NCBI GenBank assembly: GCA_947498785.1
Contig: CANMLS010000024.1
Coordinates: 18,283-82,282 of the forward strand
Reading direction: 5' to 3'
Length of the DNA stretch: 64,000 nucleotides
Source of the DNA: an uncultured Aquimarina sp.
GTDB taxonomy: Bacteria; Bacteroidota; Bacteroidia; Flavobacteriales; Flavobacteriaceae
Shown here: positions 29,430 to 38,125 of the stretch, in pieces
How positions within the stretch are numbered: position 1 is the stretch's first letter
Layout: each line of letters opens with the position of its first letter
Program-made: the position numbers and the translations under genes
Notes under the pieces: generated by a model
Told to the model about the DNA's origin: nothing
Databases searched by the model: none
What the model saw: the letters and a program-made list of their open reading frames with translations, nothing else

Positions 29430-30247
29430 GTATAGCCATCACTAAATCAAATGACGTTATTCTGTCTATAGAAAAAGACTCTGTCAGATATTTATCTGAT
29501 GCTGAGACAGTAACTTTTATGAATCTAAAAAGTATTCATAAAAAATATACTTGGCTCACAGGAAGACTATTGTCTAAATACCTCTTTTTAAAAACTATAG
29601 GAAGTAATCTAGTTAATAAAGAAAAACAAAACTTATTAAAAGTTACACTTACTGATATACATAAGTTTCCAGTCTGGATCTATCAAAAAATAGAAATATT
29701 GACACCTAAGAATGTAAAAACAAAAAAACCTAGTCTGTATTGGTGTAAAAACCATACTGCTATGTTTGTTTCTATTTCTCATTCTGAACCTTATACTGCT
29801 TCATGTATATCACTATCAAATACTAGTATTGATTTAGAATCAATACTTCCCAGAAACAAATCCTTTTACCTTTATAATTATACCGGAAACGAAAAAAAAT
29901 GGATACATGACTATGCTGTGAACAGTGGAATATCAAAAGACTGGCTTCTTTCTTTTTTGTGGACGATAAAGGAGGGAATTATAAAATCTGGATATTTCCC
30001 TAAACTTACGTTATGGAATATCCCAAAAATAGAAGTTATAATGCCTTCTTGTATTCATCAAAATAAAAATTCTGATATCAGTTCAATAAATAACAACCCT
30101 TTTCTTTTTAGAGATCTTGCTACTATCATTAAAGTTAAAAATCAAGATTTTCCTATAAAAATAAAATATATACAATACACAAATTTAATATTAACATCTA
30201 CTATAATTCAAACTCAAAATAATGGAAACCTTATTAACCAAAACTGA
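29426..30247 (+). CDS. 4'-phosphopantetheinyl transferase, Sfp type
   Basis: A 273-residue enzyme with the Sfp-type motifs: SISHSEP (His119), SIDLES (Asp136 and Glu138, magnesium ligands) and WTIKEGIIKS (Lys182, Glu183, Lys187; Gly replaces the usual Ala of WxxKEAxxK). It would load the phosphopantetheine arm onto the two ACPs of the next gene. Its ATG overlaps the synthase stop as ATGA and its end overlaps the next gene by 26 bases, so all three are translationally coupled. In enediyne PKSs this domain is fused to the synthase; here it is free. Confidence 0.85.
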   Translation: MSIAITKSNDVILSIEKDSVRYLSDAETVTFMNLKSIHKKYTWLTGRLLSKYLFLKTIGSNLVNKEKQNLLKVTLTDIHKFPVWIYQKIEILTPKNVKTKKPSLYWCKNHTAMFVSISHSEPYTASCISLSNTSIDLESILPRNKSFYLYNYTGNEKKWIHDYAVNSGISKDWLLSFLWTIKEGIIKSGYFPKLTLWNIPKIEVIMPSCIHQNKNSDISSINNNPFLFRDLATIIKVKNQDFPIKIKYIQYTNLILTSTIIQTQNNGNLINQN

Positions 30248-31733
30248 AAACAATCAATTACTGATAGAAATTCAAAATATATTTGCTCAAGTAACCAGAT
30301 ACCCCTTAGATATTTTGGATACAGAAGCAAATCTTGAAGAGGATTTAGGTATAGATTCTGTAAAATTAGGTGAAGTATTTTCTGTAATTAAAGACAAGTA
30401 TAACCTTACTCAAGAAATTGATATTCCTGAAGAAAACCTAATGACTATCAAAGGAATATCAGGAGCTCTAGATCAATATCTATCTACCACAAGTCATGCT
30501 GAGAGTGACACACAACCTTCACCAGATTATCTCACCAAGATAGAAACCACTAGCAATCCTGTAGTTGAGCAAAACAATATTACTGCTATCAAAACTCCTG
30601 TAGTACTAGATGACACTAATATATTGGATGATTTAATTACTGTTTTTGCAGAGGTAACACGTTATCCTTTAGATATTCTTGATCCAGAAGCAGATCTTGA
30701 AGAGGATCTTGGAATTGACTCAGTAAAGCTTGGAGAAATATTTTCTGTATTAAGACAAAAGTATGACCTCCCTACAGAAATGGATATTCCCGAAGATCAA
30801 CTAAGAACTATTTCTGGAGTTTCTATTGTATTAACCGAATATTTAAGTAACAAGGAAGTTTTATTTCCAAAAAAGGTAAATGGTTTTGAGAAAAAAATAA
30901 ACGGAACCAAAACTAATATAGCGTTAAAGTCAGGTGAAGAGAAAGAGCAACCTATTTTAACTGAGCAGCCTAAAAAGATATTTACCAATAAAATTGTTTT
31001 TATTTCAGGTTCAGGTAGGGGTTTAGGTAAGGATATTGCAATATCTCTAGCGGCACTAGGCGCACAGGTAGTCGTAAATTCTTTTCATTCGAGAGAAGAA
31101 GGAATACGAACTGCCTCAGAAATAGAAGCTTCTGGAGGAAAAGCATATCATATTTGGGGGTCTATGGCCAACGATAAACAACAACAGGCTGTATTTGATG
31201 AAATTGAATCCCGATTTGGAGGTTTGGACTTTTTTATAAGTAATGCTTCTAATGGAATGTTAGCAAAATTAGAAGATATTAATGTTGAACATTGGGAAAA
31301 AGCATTTAGAACTAATGTCGTTGGGCTGCATATGGGAGCGTTGCGAGCATTGAAATTAATGAAAAAAAGAGGTGGTGGTAAAATAATTACTTTATCCTCT
31401 CCTGCCGCACACGGATATGTTGACTATTTTGGATGCATGGGGGCAGTTAAAGCAGCAGTAGAATCACTAACCAGAAGTATGGCTATAGAATTTAGCCCAT
31501 ACAATGTGCAGGTTAATTGTGTTTCTCCTGGTCCTATCACAGGTGATTTATTAAAAAAATGGCCAGAAAGTGAAAAGTTAATTGCTCAATGGGAAAGTCA
31601 TACGGTAACAGATAGACTTTGTGAAGCTCATGATGTTTCTCACTTTATAGCATATTTATTACAGGATGATGTAAAACTTTTTACTGGTAGTGTATTACTT
31701 ATGGATGGGGGCATATCTGCAAGACGTTGGTAA
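30222..31733 (+). CDS. ACP-ACP-enoyl-reductase (FabL-like SDR) fusion
   Basis: A 503-residue protein with two acyl carrier domains and a reductase. ACP1 (about 10-85) carries Ser46 and ACP2 (about 130-210) Ser167, both in EEDLGIDSVKLGE; the ACPs are nearly the same and clearly duplicated. Residues about 250-503 are a short-chain dehydrogenase with GSGRGLG (263-269) that resembles FabL-type enoyl-ACP reductases along its length, including GGGKIITLSS and the C-terminal LLMDGG. At the FabL Tyr position (seven before the catalytic Lys410) it has Phe403, with Tyr402 next to it. The fusion would supply the carriers and the enoyl reduction missing from the synthase. Confidence 0.8.
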   Translation: METLLTKTENNQLLIEIQNIFAQVTRYPLDILDTEANLEEDLGIDSVKLGEVFSVIKDKYNLTQEIDIPEENLMTIKGISGALDQYLSTTSHAESDTQPSPDYLTKIETTSNPVVEQNNITAIKTPVVLDDTNILDDLITVFAEVTRYPLDILDPEADLEEDLGIDSVKLGEIFSVLRQKYDLPTEMDIPEDQLRTISGVSIVLTEYLSNKEVLFPKKVNGFEKKINGTKTNIALKSGEEKEQPILTEQPKKIFTNKIVFISGSGRGLGKDIAISLAALGAQVVVNSFHSREEGIRTASEIEASGGKAYHIWGSMANDKQQQAVFDEIESRFGGLDFFISNASNGMLAKLEDINVEHWEKAFRTNVVGLHMGALRALKLMKKRGGGKIITLSSPAAHGYVDYFGCMGAVKAAVESLTRSMAIEFSPYNVQVNCVSPGPITGDLLKKWPESEKLIAQWESHTVTDRLCEAHDVSHFIAYLLQDDVKLFTGSVLLMDGGISARRW

Positions 31734-31880
31734 AATACTATTTAAACAAAAGATTGTGATAATGTTTTCAGCACACCGACCTGCTAGTAAACAGCATGTT
31801 TGGCATTGTTTCTAATTAGCAATAAACACGTTATTTCAGCTTTTTTTAAAAACCAATTCTTATAAATCATTATATATTTC

Positions 31881-33371
31881 ATGAAACAAAATATTGTATT
31901 AATTGCTATAGCTATTATATGTATACTTAGTTGTAACAAAACAAGGGAACTTGGAGTACTTCCTGTTTCTCCTACTTTAGAGTTAAAAAATAAAAAAGGA
32001 AATTTATACACTCCTTCTACCCAATCTTTATTACGCACTCATAGCTGGTTAGAAAGCGTAAAAAATATTCAGATCCTTATAGATAATAAAGATTATGCTG
32101 AAATTGAGTTTCTATCAGATGACTCTACATTTCTTAAAATTAAAAACCTAGAGATAGACTACCTAGTTCCTAGATTACATTATGAACCCGTATCCCCTCC
32201 TGATGATTTTGACGCTTTTAACTTAATGCTTTCAGAATTTTCAAGAAACAGTATCAGCATGCCTCAAGGGTCTCCAGGAGATGCAATGACCCACTATCAA
32301 ACAAACTTAAACAAAACTGTACCTTGGAAGCTATCTGGAGACTTTCAGTTTGTCCCAGAACCTAGATATAAACCACTTAGAGTTAGCGTTATTAATAATT
32401 GTTTGAAATCCGGATTATGGGAACTCAATGCTATTGATCGATCCGGAGAAATTTACCATAGTTGGTTTTCTTTTCCTGAAGAAGAGTATTATCCTCTAGT
32501 CGCTCGTACTAATCAGGTTGACGATGCCTTTGTTAGAAAAGCTCTAAATTGGAAAGAAGAAAAGGTACGATTAGATTTATCCCGTCTGAGAGATCGAAAA
32601 AAAGAATTAGACAAGGTAAATATTGAAGTAAAAAATGAAGAAGTCAGCTTTTCATCTCAGGGTTCAAGAAGAAAATTAAGTGGGCAATATGTACGATATA
32701 AAAAAGACGACGTATTATTCGATCCCAAACAACTTAATGATCTTACAGAAAACCCCGTGTTTATGTCTACTTTTATAGAGCCTGGGATTTATTCATATAA
32801 TAACTTATCCGAATTTAATTTTTCTTTCTTAAAAAACCCTCTATCAACAGAAATTTATAATGTTATTCCTAAAACAAAATACGATTGGGTTAAGAAAAAA
32901 GAAATAACAATACAAGAAGAGGAAATGTATCTGGAATTCATAATTAATCTCCCCGAGAATGAAAAAATTGTTCTGGGTAACCTTCCTCTACACCTATTAG
33001 TGCAACAAGAAGATTTTGTACTAAATGGCTTTGGAGTCGGTATTTTAAATGCCTCAGGTTTTGCAGAAAGGAGAAAATTTCTGATACAAACTGGTCCTAA
33101 TCCAAGTTTTGCTTATTTAATGAAAGAAGAAAATGGAAGCTTGTATGGTATGAATTCTCATGATCGAGGAATCGAACAAATTTTTATCAGAAGTCATCCT
33201 TTTGCACAAAAACCGTATTGGGAAGTAACAATTACGTCATATGAACGAATAGCTGATCTTGTAAAATATAAAATTTTGATGCCTGCATCAGTAATCGAAT
33301 TACAGAAAAAACATTCAAAAAATTACATTACCCCACTTTATTTTAGCTATAGAGATGACAACATTAACTAG
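31881..33371 (+). CDS. Unknown lipoprotein of the polyketide cluster
   Basis: A 496-residue predicted lipoprotein (MKQNIVLIAIAIICILSCNK, lipobox Cys at residue 18). I recognise no domain. The mature protein has two beta-rich parts (about 30-240 and 290-496) joined by a charged helix (RLRDRKKELDKVNIEVKNEE); the phrase MNSHDRGIEQIFIRSHPF is distinctive. It lies between the ACP-reductase gene and unbV, where enediyne clusters might hold unbU, but it is not a multi-pass protein and so is not UnbU. Its link to the cluster is positional: same strand, a 147-base gap before it and 56 bases after. Confidence 0.6.
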   Translation: MKQNIVLIAIAIICILSCNKTRELGVLPVSPTLELKNKKGNLYTPSTQSLLRTHSWLESVKNIQILIDNKDYAEIEFLSDDSTFLKIKNLEIDYLVPRLHYEPVSPPDDFDAFNLMLSEFSRNSISMPQGSPGDAMTHYQTNLNKTVPWKLSGDFQFVPEPRYKPLRVSVINNCLKSGLWELNAIDRSGEIYHSWFSFPEEEYYPLVARTNQVDDAFVRKALNWKEEKVRLDLSRLRDRKKELDKVNIEVKNEEVSFSSQGSRRKLSGQYVRYKKDDVLFDPKQLNDLTENPVFMSTFIEPGIYSYNNLSEFNFSFLKNPLSTEIYNVIPKTKYDWVKKKEITIQEEEMYLEFIINLPENEKIVLGNLPLHLLVQQEDFVLNGFGVGILNASGFAERRKFLIQTGPNPSFAYLMKEENGSLYGMNSHDRGIEQIFIRSHPFAQKPYWEVTITSYERIADLVKYKILMPASVIELQKKHSKNYITPLYFSYRDDNIN

Positions 33372-33398
33372 GTCTGAAATATAACAATAATAAAAGCT

Positions 33399-33452
33399 AA
33401 AAAGAGAACATTAATATTTCTAAATCAATGAAAAAAAAGAGAACATTAATAT
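33399..33452 (+). repeat. 19-bp direct repeat around the unbV start
   Basis: AAAAAGAGAACATTAATAT occurs at 33399-33417 and again at 33434-33452, 35 bases apart. One copy is upstream of the ATG at 33428, the other encodes residues 3-8 of UnbV. The identity over 19 bases suggests a recent local duplication. Confidence 0.7.
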
Positions 33453-36121
33453 CTATCATCGTTGTCATACTCGGCTTATTCACTGTATTTCATTTCTCTA
33501 TAATGAACACTGTGAAAAAAATGACAAATATCACGGTGCAGTTTGGGAGTGAATCAGAAAACAAGGAAAAAAAAGAAAATATAGCAAATAACCTAAACAA
33601 TGGTACACAGTTCAACTTTGCAAAAGTAGAAGAGCCATCACCTTTTTTAGAATACGACCTTTTTGATGAAGATGCAAAATCCTGGTGTAATATCTATGAT
33701 GGATATTCTACTTCTGGAATTCTTGTTTTTGATGCAAATGGAGATGAAAAATTAGATGTCTATTTTACTCAAAATGGAGATAACTGGACACGACCTACTG
33801 ATCATAATGGCGTACTTAAAGACAAACCATATTTTCAACATAATGGATTATATATAAATCTAGGAAATGATTCTATTGGCAACCCTATTTATAAGCAAGC
33901 AAAGTATATTTCTGCGCAAAATGAAACCTTTCAAGAAGAAGAATTACTCATTGAAAATTTTCATTTCCCAAGAAAATCTGTTCATGAATCTATAGAACGA
34001 GTCGGAAGAGCTTCTAATAGTGCTATTGCTGCTGACCTCAATAATGACGGAAGACTTGATCTAATAGTAGCAAATGTATTACCTGGTATGTTTTGGTCTC
34101 ACCCCAATTCGCAACGTGTACTTGGACAATTTGTAAGACCTGTTGGTAGACAAGCTGTAAACACCAAAACCCCATTAAGCGCACAAGGAATGTATTTTAT
34201 CCATGAGTACAAAGCAAATGATCAAATCAATGATTTTAACACCACTTCTAGAGGTAAAGAAGCCGTTGGTGCTAATTCTATCTTTCTCAATATGGGAGAT
34301 AAAGATCATGATGGAATACCTGAGTGGAAAGATATTAGTCGACAATCTGGTGCAGAAGGAAAAAGGGCTACTCAGAATATTTTGGCTGCAGATTTTGATC
34401 TCGATGGAGATATCGATCTTTTTGAAACTAACATTATGGATCATGACTACTGGCCAGGAGGAGCTACATCACTGGCAGGTGCCGCCAATCAGATGTATAT
34501 AAATCAACTTTCTGAAACAGGAAATGTGACTTTTATAGAACAAGCAGCTGCTATGGATGTCGATGGGCTATATGATAAAAACAACCCAATACCTGATTAT
34601 TACAAGCTAAAGAAGCTTCCTTTACTTCCTAAAGAATATTCTATGGCATTACTTAGTTTTGAGAAATATAAACCTGATTTTTTAGAAATAAATGGAGAAA
34701 AATCAGAACCTGGTCAGATTTCTTGGTCTTCTGTGACACAAGATGTTAATGATGATGGCTATCCTGACATTTGGGTAGCAAATGATCTCGGTTTTTTAAG
34801 GTTATATATCAATAATCAAGGGGAAAAATTCGAAGAACCAGACAATTATGCTAGATCAAAACAAACTGGATATTGGATGTCATTAACTCCAGGAGATTTC
34901 AATGGAGATTTAAAAGAAGATCTCTTTGCCGGCAATATTGGTGGAGCTTCAATGAATTTGGCAATGCCAATCCCAGACCCTAATATGCTTTTTGACCCTG
35001 TTATGACTACAGGAACAACAGCACAACAATTTTTTAGTGATAAACATAGGTCAATGCATGCATTTGTCGATGGAAATGATTACAAAAATGAATTAGTAAA
35101 TAAAATTGAGCATTCAAAAATATTGCCTCCAGATGCATCCCAACCCAATAACATACGTACTTTTGGGATTAGTCATATGAAGGGTATATTAAAATATGAC
35201 CCAAACTCTATAGATCCTTATGAATTTGCTTGGGGATCGACAGCAATAGATATACAAAATGATGGAAAACAAGATATTTATTGGATCGGTTGTTTATATG
35301 GTCGAGGAGGTGGTATTTTTCCTATAATGGGTACAGGTCCTGGGCGATTATTAGTAAACGCCTCTCCTTCTTCTGATCAATTACGATTTAAAGATCTTAC
35401 TGCAGAACATCACTTATTTAATATTCAGGAGCTTCAATATGACAAATTAAAAAGTGATGGTTTTGTCTACAGGAAATCACCTAGACAGAATTGGAATAAA
35501 CGAAGTATGGTTTATAGTCATGATATTAGTGTTTGGGGATTTCAGGGGCCTGATCTTGCGGAAAAAATAACCAATCGAGATCTTATTCAAACAGCAGAAA
35601 ATGGTCGTTCGGTAGTAGCGGGAGATTTGAATAATGACGGATTTGATGATATTATTGTTCGTAATATGGGAGGATATGATAGTAGAAGTTCTAATTCTGT
35701 AAATCTGAAGGCCAAAATAAATGAAAAAATAGTAGTTATACCTGCTCACGATGCTAATTTTCCATCTCCTACCAATTTTGAAGCGGGAAGTACCAGAACA
35801 TTTATCAACACTTATACTGATAATAATTGGATTAAAATAAAGCTATTAGACGATACTGAAAATTCGTTTAACAGAGATGCAATAGGAGCAAAAATAATTG
35901 TTAACGGCAAGTATGTTAAAGTGAAGAGAAGTGGTGGTGGTGGATTTGTATCAAATTTCTATGGACCATTATTGTTTGGTTTAGGACAAGAATCTGCAAG
36001 TTTAATAGAAATTCATTGGCCAGATAAGAAACGTACAATAACCAAATTAGAAATCCCTAATTACAAAAACGGTAGTGTCAGTATTTCTAAATCCAAAGGG
36101 ATTTTAGAGTGGGTTAATTAA
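33428..36121 (+). CDS. unbV: UnbV-like FG-GAP/ASPIC protein
   Basis: An 897-residue protein with an uncleaved-type N-terminal hydrophobic segment (TLISIIVVILGLFTVFHF). At least seven calcium-binding FG-GAP/VCBS-type loops of the kind DxNxDGxxD are seen, for example DANGDEKLD, DLNNDGRLD, DFDLDGDID, DVNDDGYPD and DLNNDGFDD, forming an integrin-like beta-propeller. The C-terminus (about 800-897; GAKIIVNGKY, GGGGFVSNFYGPLLFGLG, IEIHWPD) is the ASPIC/UnbV domain. UnbV is one of the conserved enediyne-cassette proteins of unknown role. The next gene, unbL-like, starts seven bases after its stop. Confidence 0.85.
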   Translation: MKKKRTLISIIVVILGLFTVFHFSIMNTVKKMTNITVQFGSESENKEKKENIANNLNNGTQFNFAKVEEPSPFLEYDLFDEDAKSWCNIYDGYSTSGILVFDANGDEKLDVYFTQNGDNWTRPTDHNGVLKDKPYFQHNGLYINLGNDSIGNPIYKQAKYISAQNETFQEEELLIENFHFPRKSVHESIERVGRASNSAIAADLNNDGRLDLIVANVLPGMFWSHPNSQRVLGQFVRPVGRQAVNTKTPLSAQGMYFIHEYKANDQINDFNTTSRGKEAVGANSIFLNMGDKDHDGIPEWKDISRQSGAEGKRATQNILAADFDLDGDIDLFETNIMDHDYWPGGATSLAGAANQMYINQLSETGNVTFIEQAAAMDVDGLYDKNNPIPDYYKLKKLPLLPKEYSMALLSFEKYKPDFLEINGEKSEPGQISWSSVTQDVNDDGYPDIWVANDLGFLRLYINNQGEKFEEPDNYARSKQTGYWMSLTPGDFNGDLKEDLFAGNIGGASMNLAMPIPDPNMLFDPVMTTGTTAQQFFSDKHRSMHAFVDGNDYKNELVNKIEHSKILPPDASQPNNIRTFGISHMKGILKYDPNSIDPYEFAWGSTAIDIQNDGKQDIYWIGCLYGRGGGIFPIMGTGPGRLLVNASPSSDQLRFKDLTAEHHLFNIQELQYDKLKSDGFVYRKSPRQNWNKRSMVYSHDISVWGFQGPDLAEKITNRDLIQTAENGRSVVAGDLNNDGFDDIIVRNMGGYDSRSSNSVNLKAKINEKIVVIPAHDANFPSPTNFEAGSTRTFINTYTDNNWIKIKLLDDTENSFNRDAIGAKIIVNGKYVKVKRSGGGGFVSNFYGPLLFGLGQESASLIEIHWPDKKRTITKLEIPNYKNGSVSISKSKGILEWVN

Positions 36122-36128
36122 AATTATT

Positions 36129-37121
36129 ATGTCAATAAAAAAGAAAATATTTGGATTATCACACACCGATAGGATGTTTAGAAATCTTGATGTCTCCTCA
36201 GATGATATCAAGAAAAAAGAACATTTAATGCAAATTGTTAAATCTCTCATAAAAGGATACAACTTTGCTTTGGAAGCAAAAAATGGAGTACAATTGGTCA
36301 ATCGGATAGAAAATGAATTAAATGATCATCAAAAAGGTTTTGCTTTTGAAGGCACAGGGATGTACTTTGCCTTGATGGATTTAATTTTTCCTAAAAAATA
36401 TAGTAGGCTCAGAAAATTCACAGAACAAGAAGGAATATCTCATGATTTTATCATTACTGTTGGAGCTGGTTTTGCAATCGCTAGAGTTCCTTGGGGACTT
36501 AAAAGAATGCAGACATATGTATCAAAACTAGATCCATTGATGGCATGGTGTCTTCCTGATGGATATGGTTTTCATCAGGGGATATTTTACCCTAAACAAT
36601 ATATAGAAGAATGTAAAGAAGCTCCAAAATTAATCCCTGATTACTTTAGATGTGTATTTGACTCTGGTATTGGTAGAAGCATGTGGTGGGTAAAAGCAGC
36701 AAATCCTATTCAAATAAAAAAAGCTATTGATCGTTTTCCTGTAGATCGACAAGCAGAATTATGGGGTGGTATTGGTGTCGCCTCTACTTATGCGGGAGGT
36801 ATTTCAAAAAACGAATTACTACAATTATGGGAGATATCTGGAGATTTTAGAGCAGATTTCTTATCAGGAATACCATCTGCGGCAACCATGAGACAACGAG
36901 GTAAAAACCCTTCTTTATGGACTGATGAAGCTTGTCTACTATTGTTAGGAAGGAGCTCCAAGGATGTATCTGATATTGTTCATGAGATTATTGAAGACCG
37001 TGATGGTAAGCTTAAGACAGATCAAGAAAAACTAGAAAAAGGATATACCGAAGTAAGAAAAGAATTAAAATTAATATTTGAAGAACACACATCCAAAATA
37101 CCAGGAATTATCATCAATTAA
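36129..37121 (+). CDS. unbL: UnbL-like DUF1702 protein
   Basis: A 330-residue protein that matches DUF1702 from end to end: KGFAFEGTGMYFALMDLIFP, VGAGFAIARVPWG, LDPLMAWCLPDGYGFHQGIF, FDSGIGRSMWWVKAANP, DRQAELWGGIGVASTYAGG. DUF1702 is the family of UnbL (E3-type) proteins of enediyne clusters, whose biochemical role is unknown. No signal peptide is seen. It closes the cluster, directly after unbV and before a strong terminator. Having unbL and unbV side by side next to a synthase is the main evidence for an enediyne-cassette relationship. Confidence 0.88.
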   Translation: MSIKKKIFGLSHTDRMFRNLDVSSDDIKKKEHLMQIVKSLIKGYNFALEAKNGVQLVNRIENELNDHQKGFAFEGTGMYFALMDLIFPKKYSRLRKFTEQEGISHDFIITVGAGFAIARVPWGLKRMQTYVSKLDPLMAWCLPDGYGFHQGIFYPKQYIEECKEAPKLIPDYFRCVFDSGIGRSMWWVKAANPIQIKKAIDRFPVDRQAELWGGIGVASTYAGGISKNELLQLWEISGDFRADFLSGIPSAATMRQRGKNPSLWTDEACLLLLGRSSKDVSDIVHEIIEDRDGKLKTDQEKLEKGYTEVRKELKLIFEEHTSKIPGIIIN

Positions 37122-37142
37122 GAGATAATCTAATTTTGTTTT

Positions 37143-37172
37143 AAAAAAAGCCATCAAATTGATGGCTTTTTC
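37143..37172 (+). terminator. Rho-independent terminator of the polyketide cluster
   Basis: AAAGCCATC and GATGGCTTT form a stem of nine pairs around AAATT, followed by a T run, 25 bases after the unbL stop. A-rich sequence before it would also let it work on the other strand. Confidence 0.85.
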
Positions 37173-37180
37173 ATAATGAC

Positions 37181-37200
37181 CTCTCGACTCCACTCGAGAT
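37181..37200. repeat. REP-like palindromic repeat of Bacteroidota type
   Basis: TCTCGA (37182-37187) pairs with TCGAGA (37194-37199). The CTCGACTCCACTCGAGATGA type sequence resembles short dispersed intergenic repeats common in Flavobacteriaceae. Only one copy was noticed in this window. Confidence 0.5.
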
Positions 37201-37354
37201 GATAGAAGAAAAATTATATCGACTCTTCGTCTATGTTAAGGATGACAAGGCTTTTTGATTGAAAATCACTGCCATTGATGTAAATTCTATTACAAATTCA
37301 TGTTACGAGTATCTATTCTAAAAATAATAGGCTTAAACAAAAAAATATTTGGTA

Positions 37355-37753
37355 TTAAAACACAAGAACGGCTTTCATTTCAACACATTTAACATCTACT
37401 GGAGTAGCTAGAACAGAACAATCAGATACTATTTCCCATTTTTTATTAAATTCTCCCATTGCCATTTTATATGCTTCAATCTTGTTTAAAAAATTATCGG
37501 TATCTATGGTAAGAGGATATGCTATAAATCCAGATGGACCTCCACACGCTTTAGTTCCTATGGAAATAAAAGACCAATCATCTGGATTAGTACAATCAAT
37601 ACTTTCTACTATTTTAGTAATTTCAGCAAGCATCGCATTTAAGTTAGCATTTTCCTGTTCCTGAGATGATGAATCATCATCATTGCCACATCCGACTATA
37701 ATTGTGCAAAACAATGATATTAAAATGAACACCCTTTTCCTCTTTGATTTCAT
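37355..37753 (-). CDS. Small lipoprotein, unknown
   Basis: A 132-residue protein from the ATG at 37753 (MKSKRKRVFILISLFCTIIVGCGNDDD), giving a good lipoprotein signal with Cys about residue 22; an upstream ATG at 37873 would put 40 unlikely residues before it. The mature part has four Cys (ESIDCTNPDDW, TKACGG, VSDCSV, DVKCVEMK) that could form disulfides. No family recognised. Confidence 0.6.
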   Translation of the reverse strand: MKSKRKRVFILISLFCTIIVGCGNDDDSSSQEQENANLNAMLAEITKIVESIDCTNPDDWSFISIGTKACGGPSGFIAYPLTIDTDNFLNKIEAYKMAMGEFNKKWEIVSDCSVLATPVDVKCVEMKAVLVF

Positions 37754-38125
37754 AATTGAAGTTTGTTTTGAATAAGATGAAAAAACACTTAAATGGTTGC
37801 TTATAGACTCTTTTTTTAATTCTAAACATATAGAAAGGTAATAAAATAAGCAGCCAGAAGTGCAATATCTCAATTCCCATACATCTGAATTTTCATATCA
37901 CTGCTAACAAACAAATTCTATTCTGATTCATGTTATGTGCAACTATATAAACCAATCGTTTTAAGTTGTTCTTGTTTTTAATACTATTATATATACATGA
38001 TATTAATCTTATATTAGTTATTCCTTGAATTTACATAAACAAAAATAGCTGATTTACTTTCCTGTAAATTCAAAGCGCAACCAAGTATTAGGCAGCATAT
38101 AGATAATAAGAATTGATAATACAAT
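37754..38125. other. Non-coding stretch between two minus-strand genes
   Basis: About 370 bases, AT-rich, holding presumably the promoter of the lipoprotein gene. I see no gene, repeat or strong hairpin. Confidence 0.4.

Noticed and set aside
30222..31733. FabG-type ketoreductase for the SDR domain
   Set aside because: The classic YxxxK is absent (Met stands four before Lys410) and the similarity over the whole domain is to FabL.
21136..37121. Calling this a true enediyne cluster
   Set aside because: UnbU and the usual single-chain PKS order are missing and an enoyl reductase is present; unbL/unbV alone do not prove an enediyne product.
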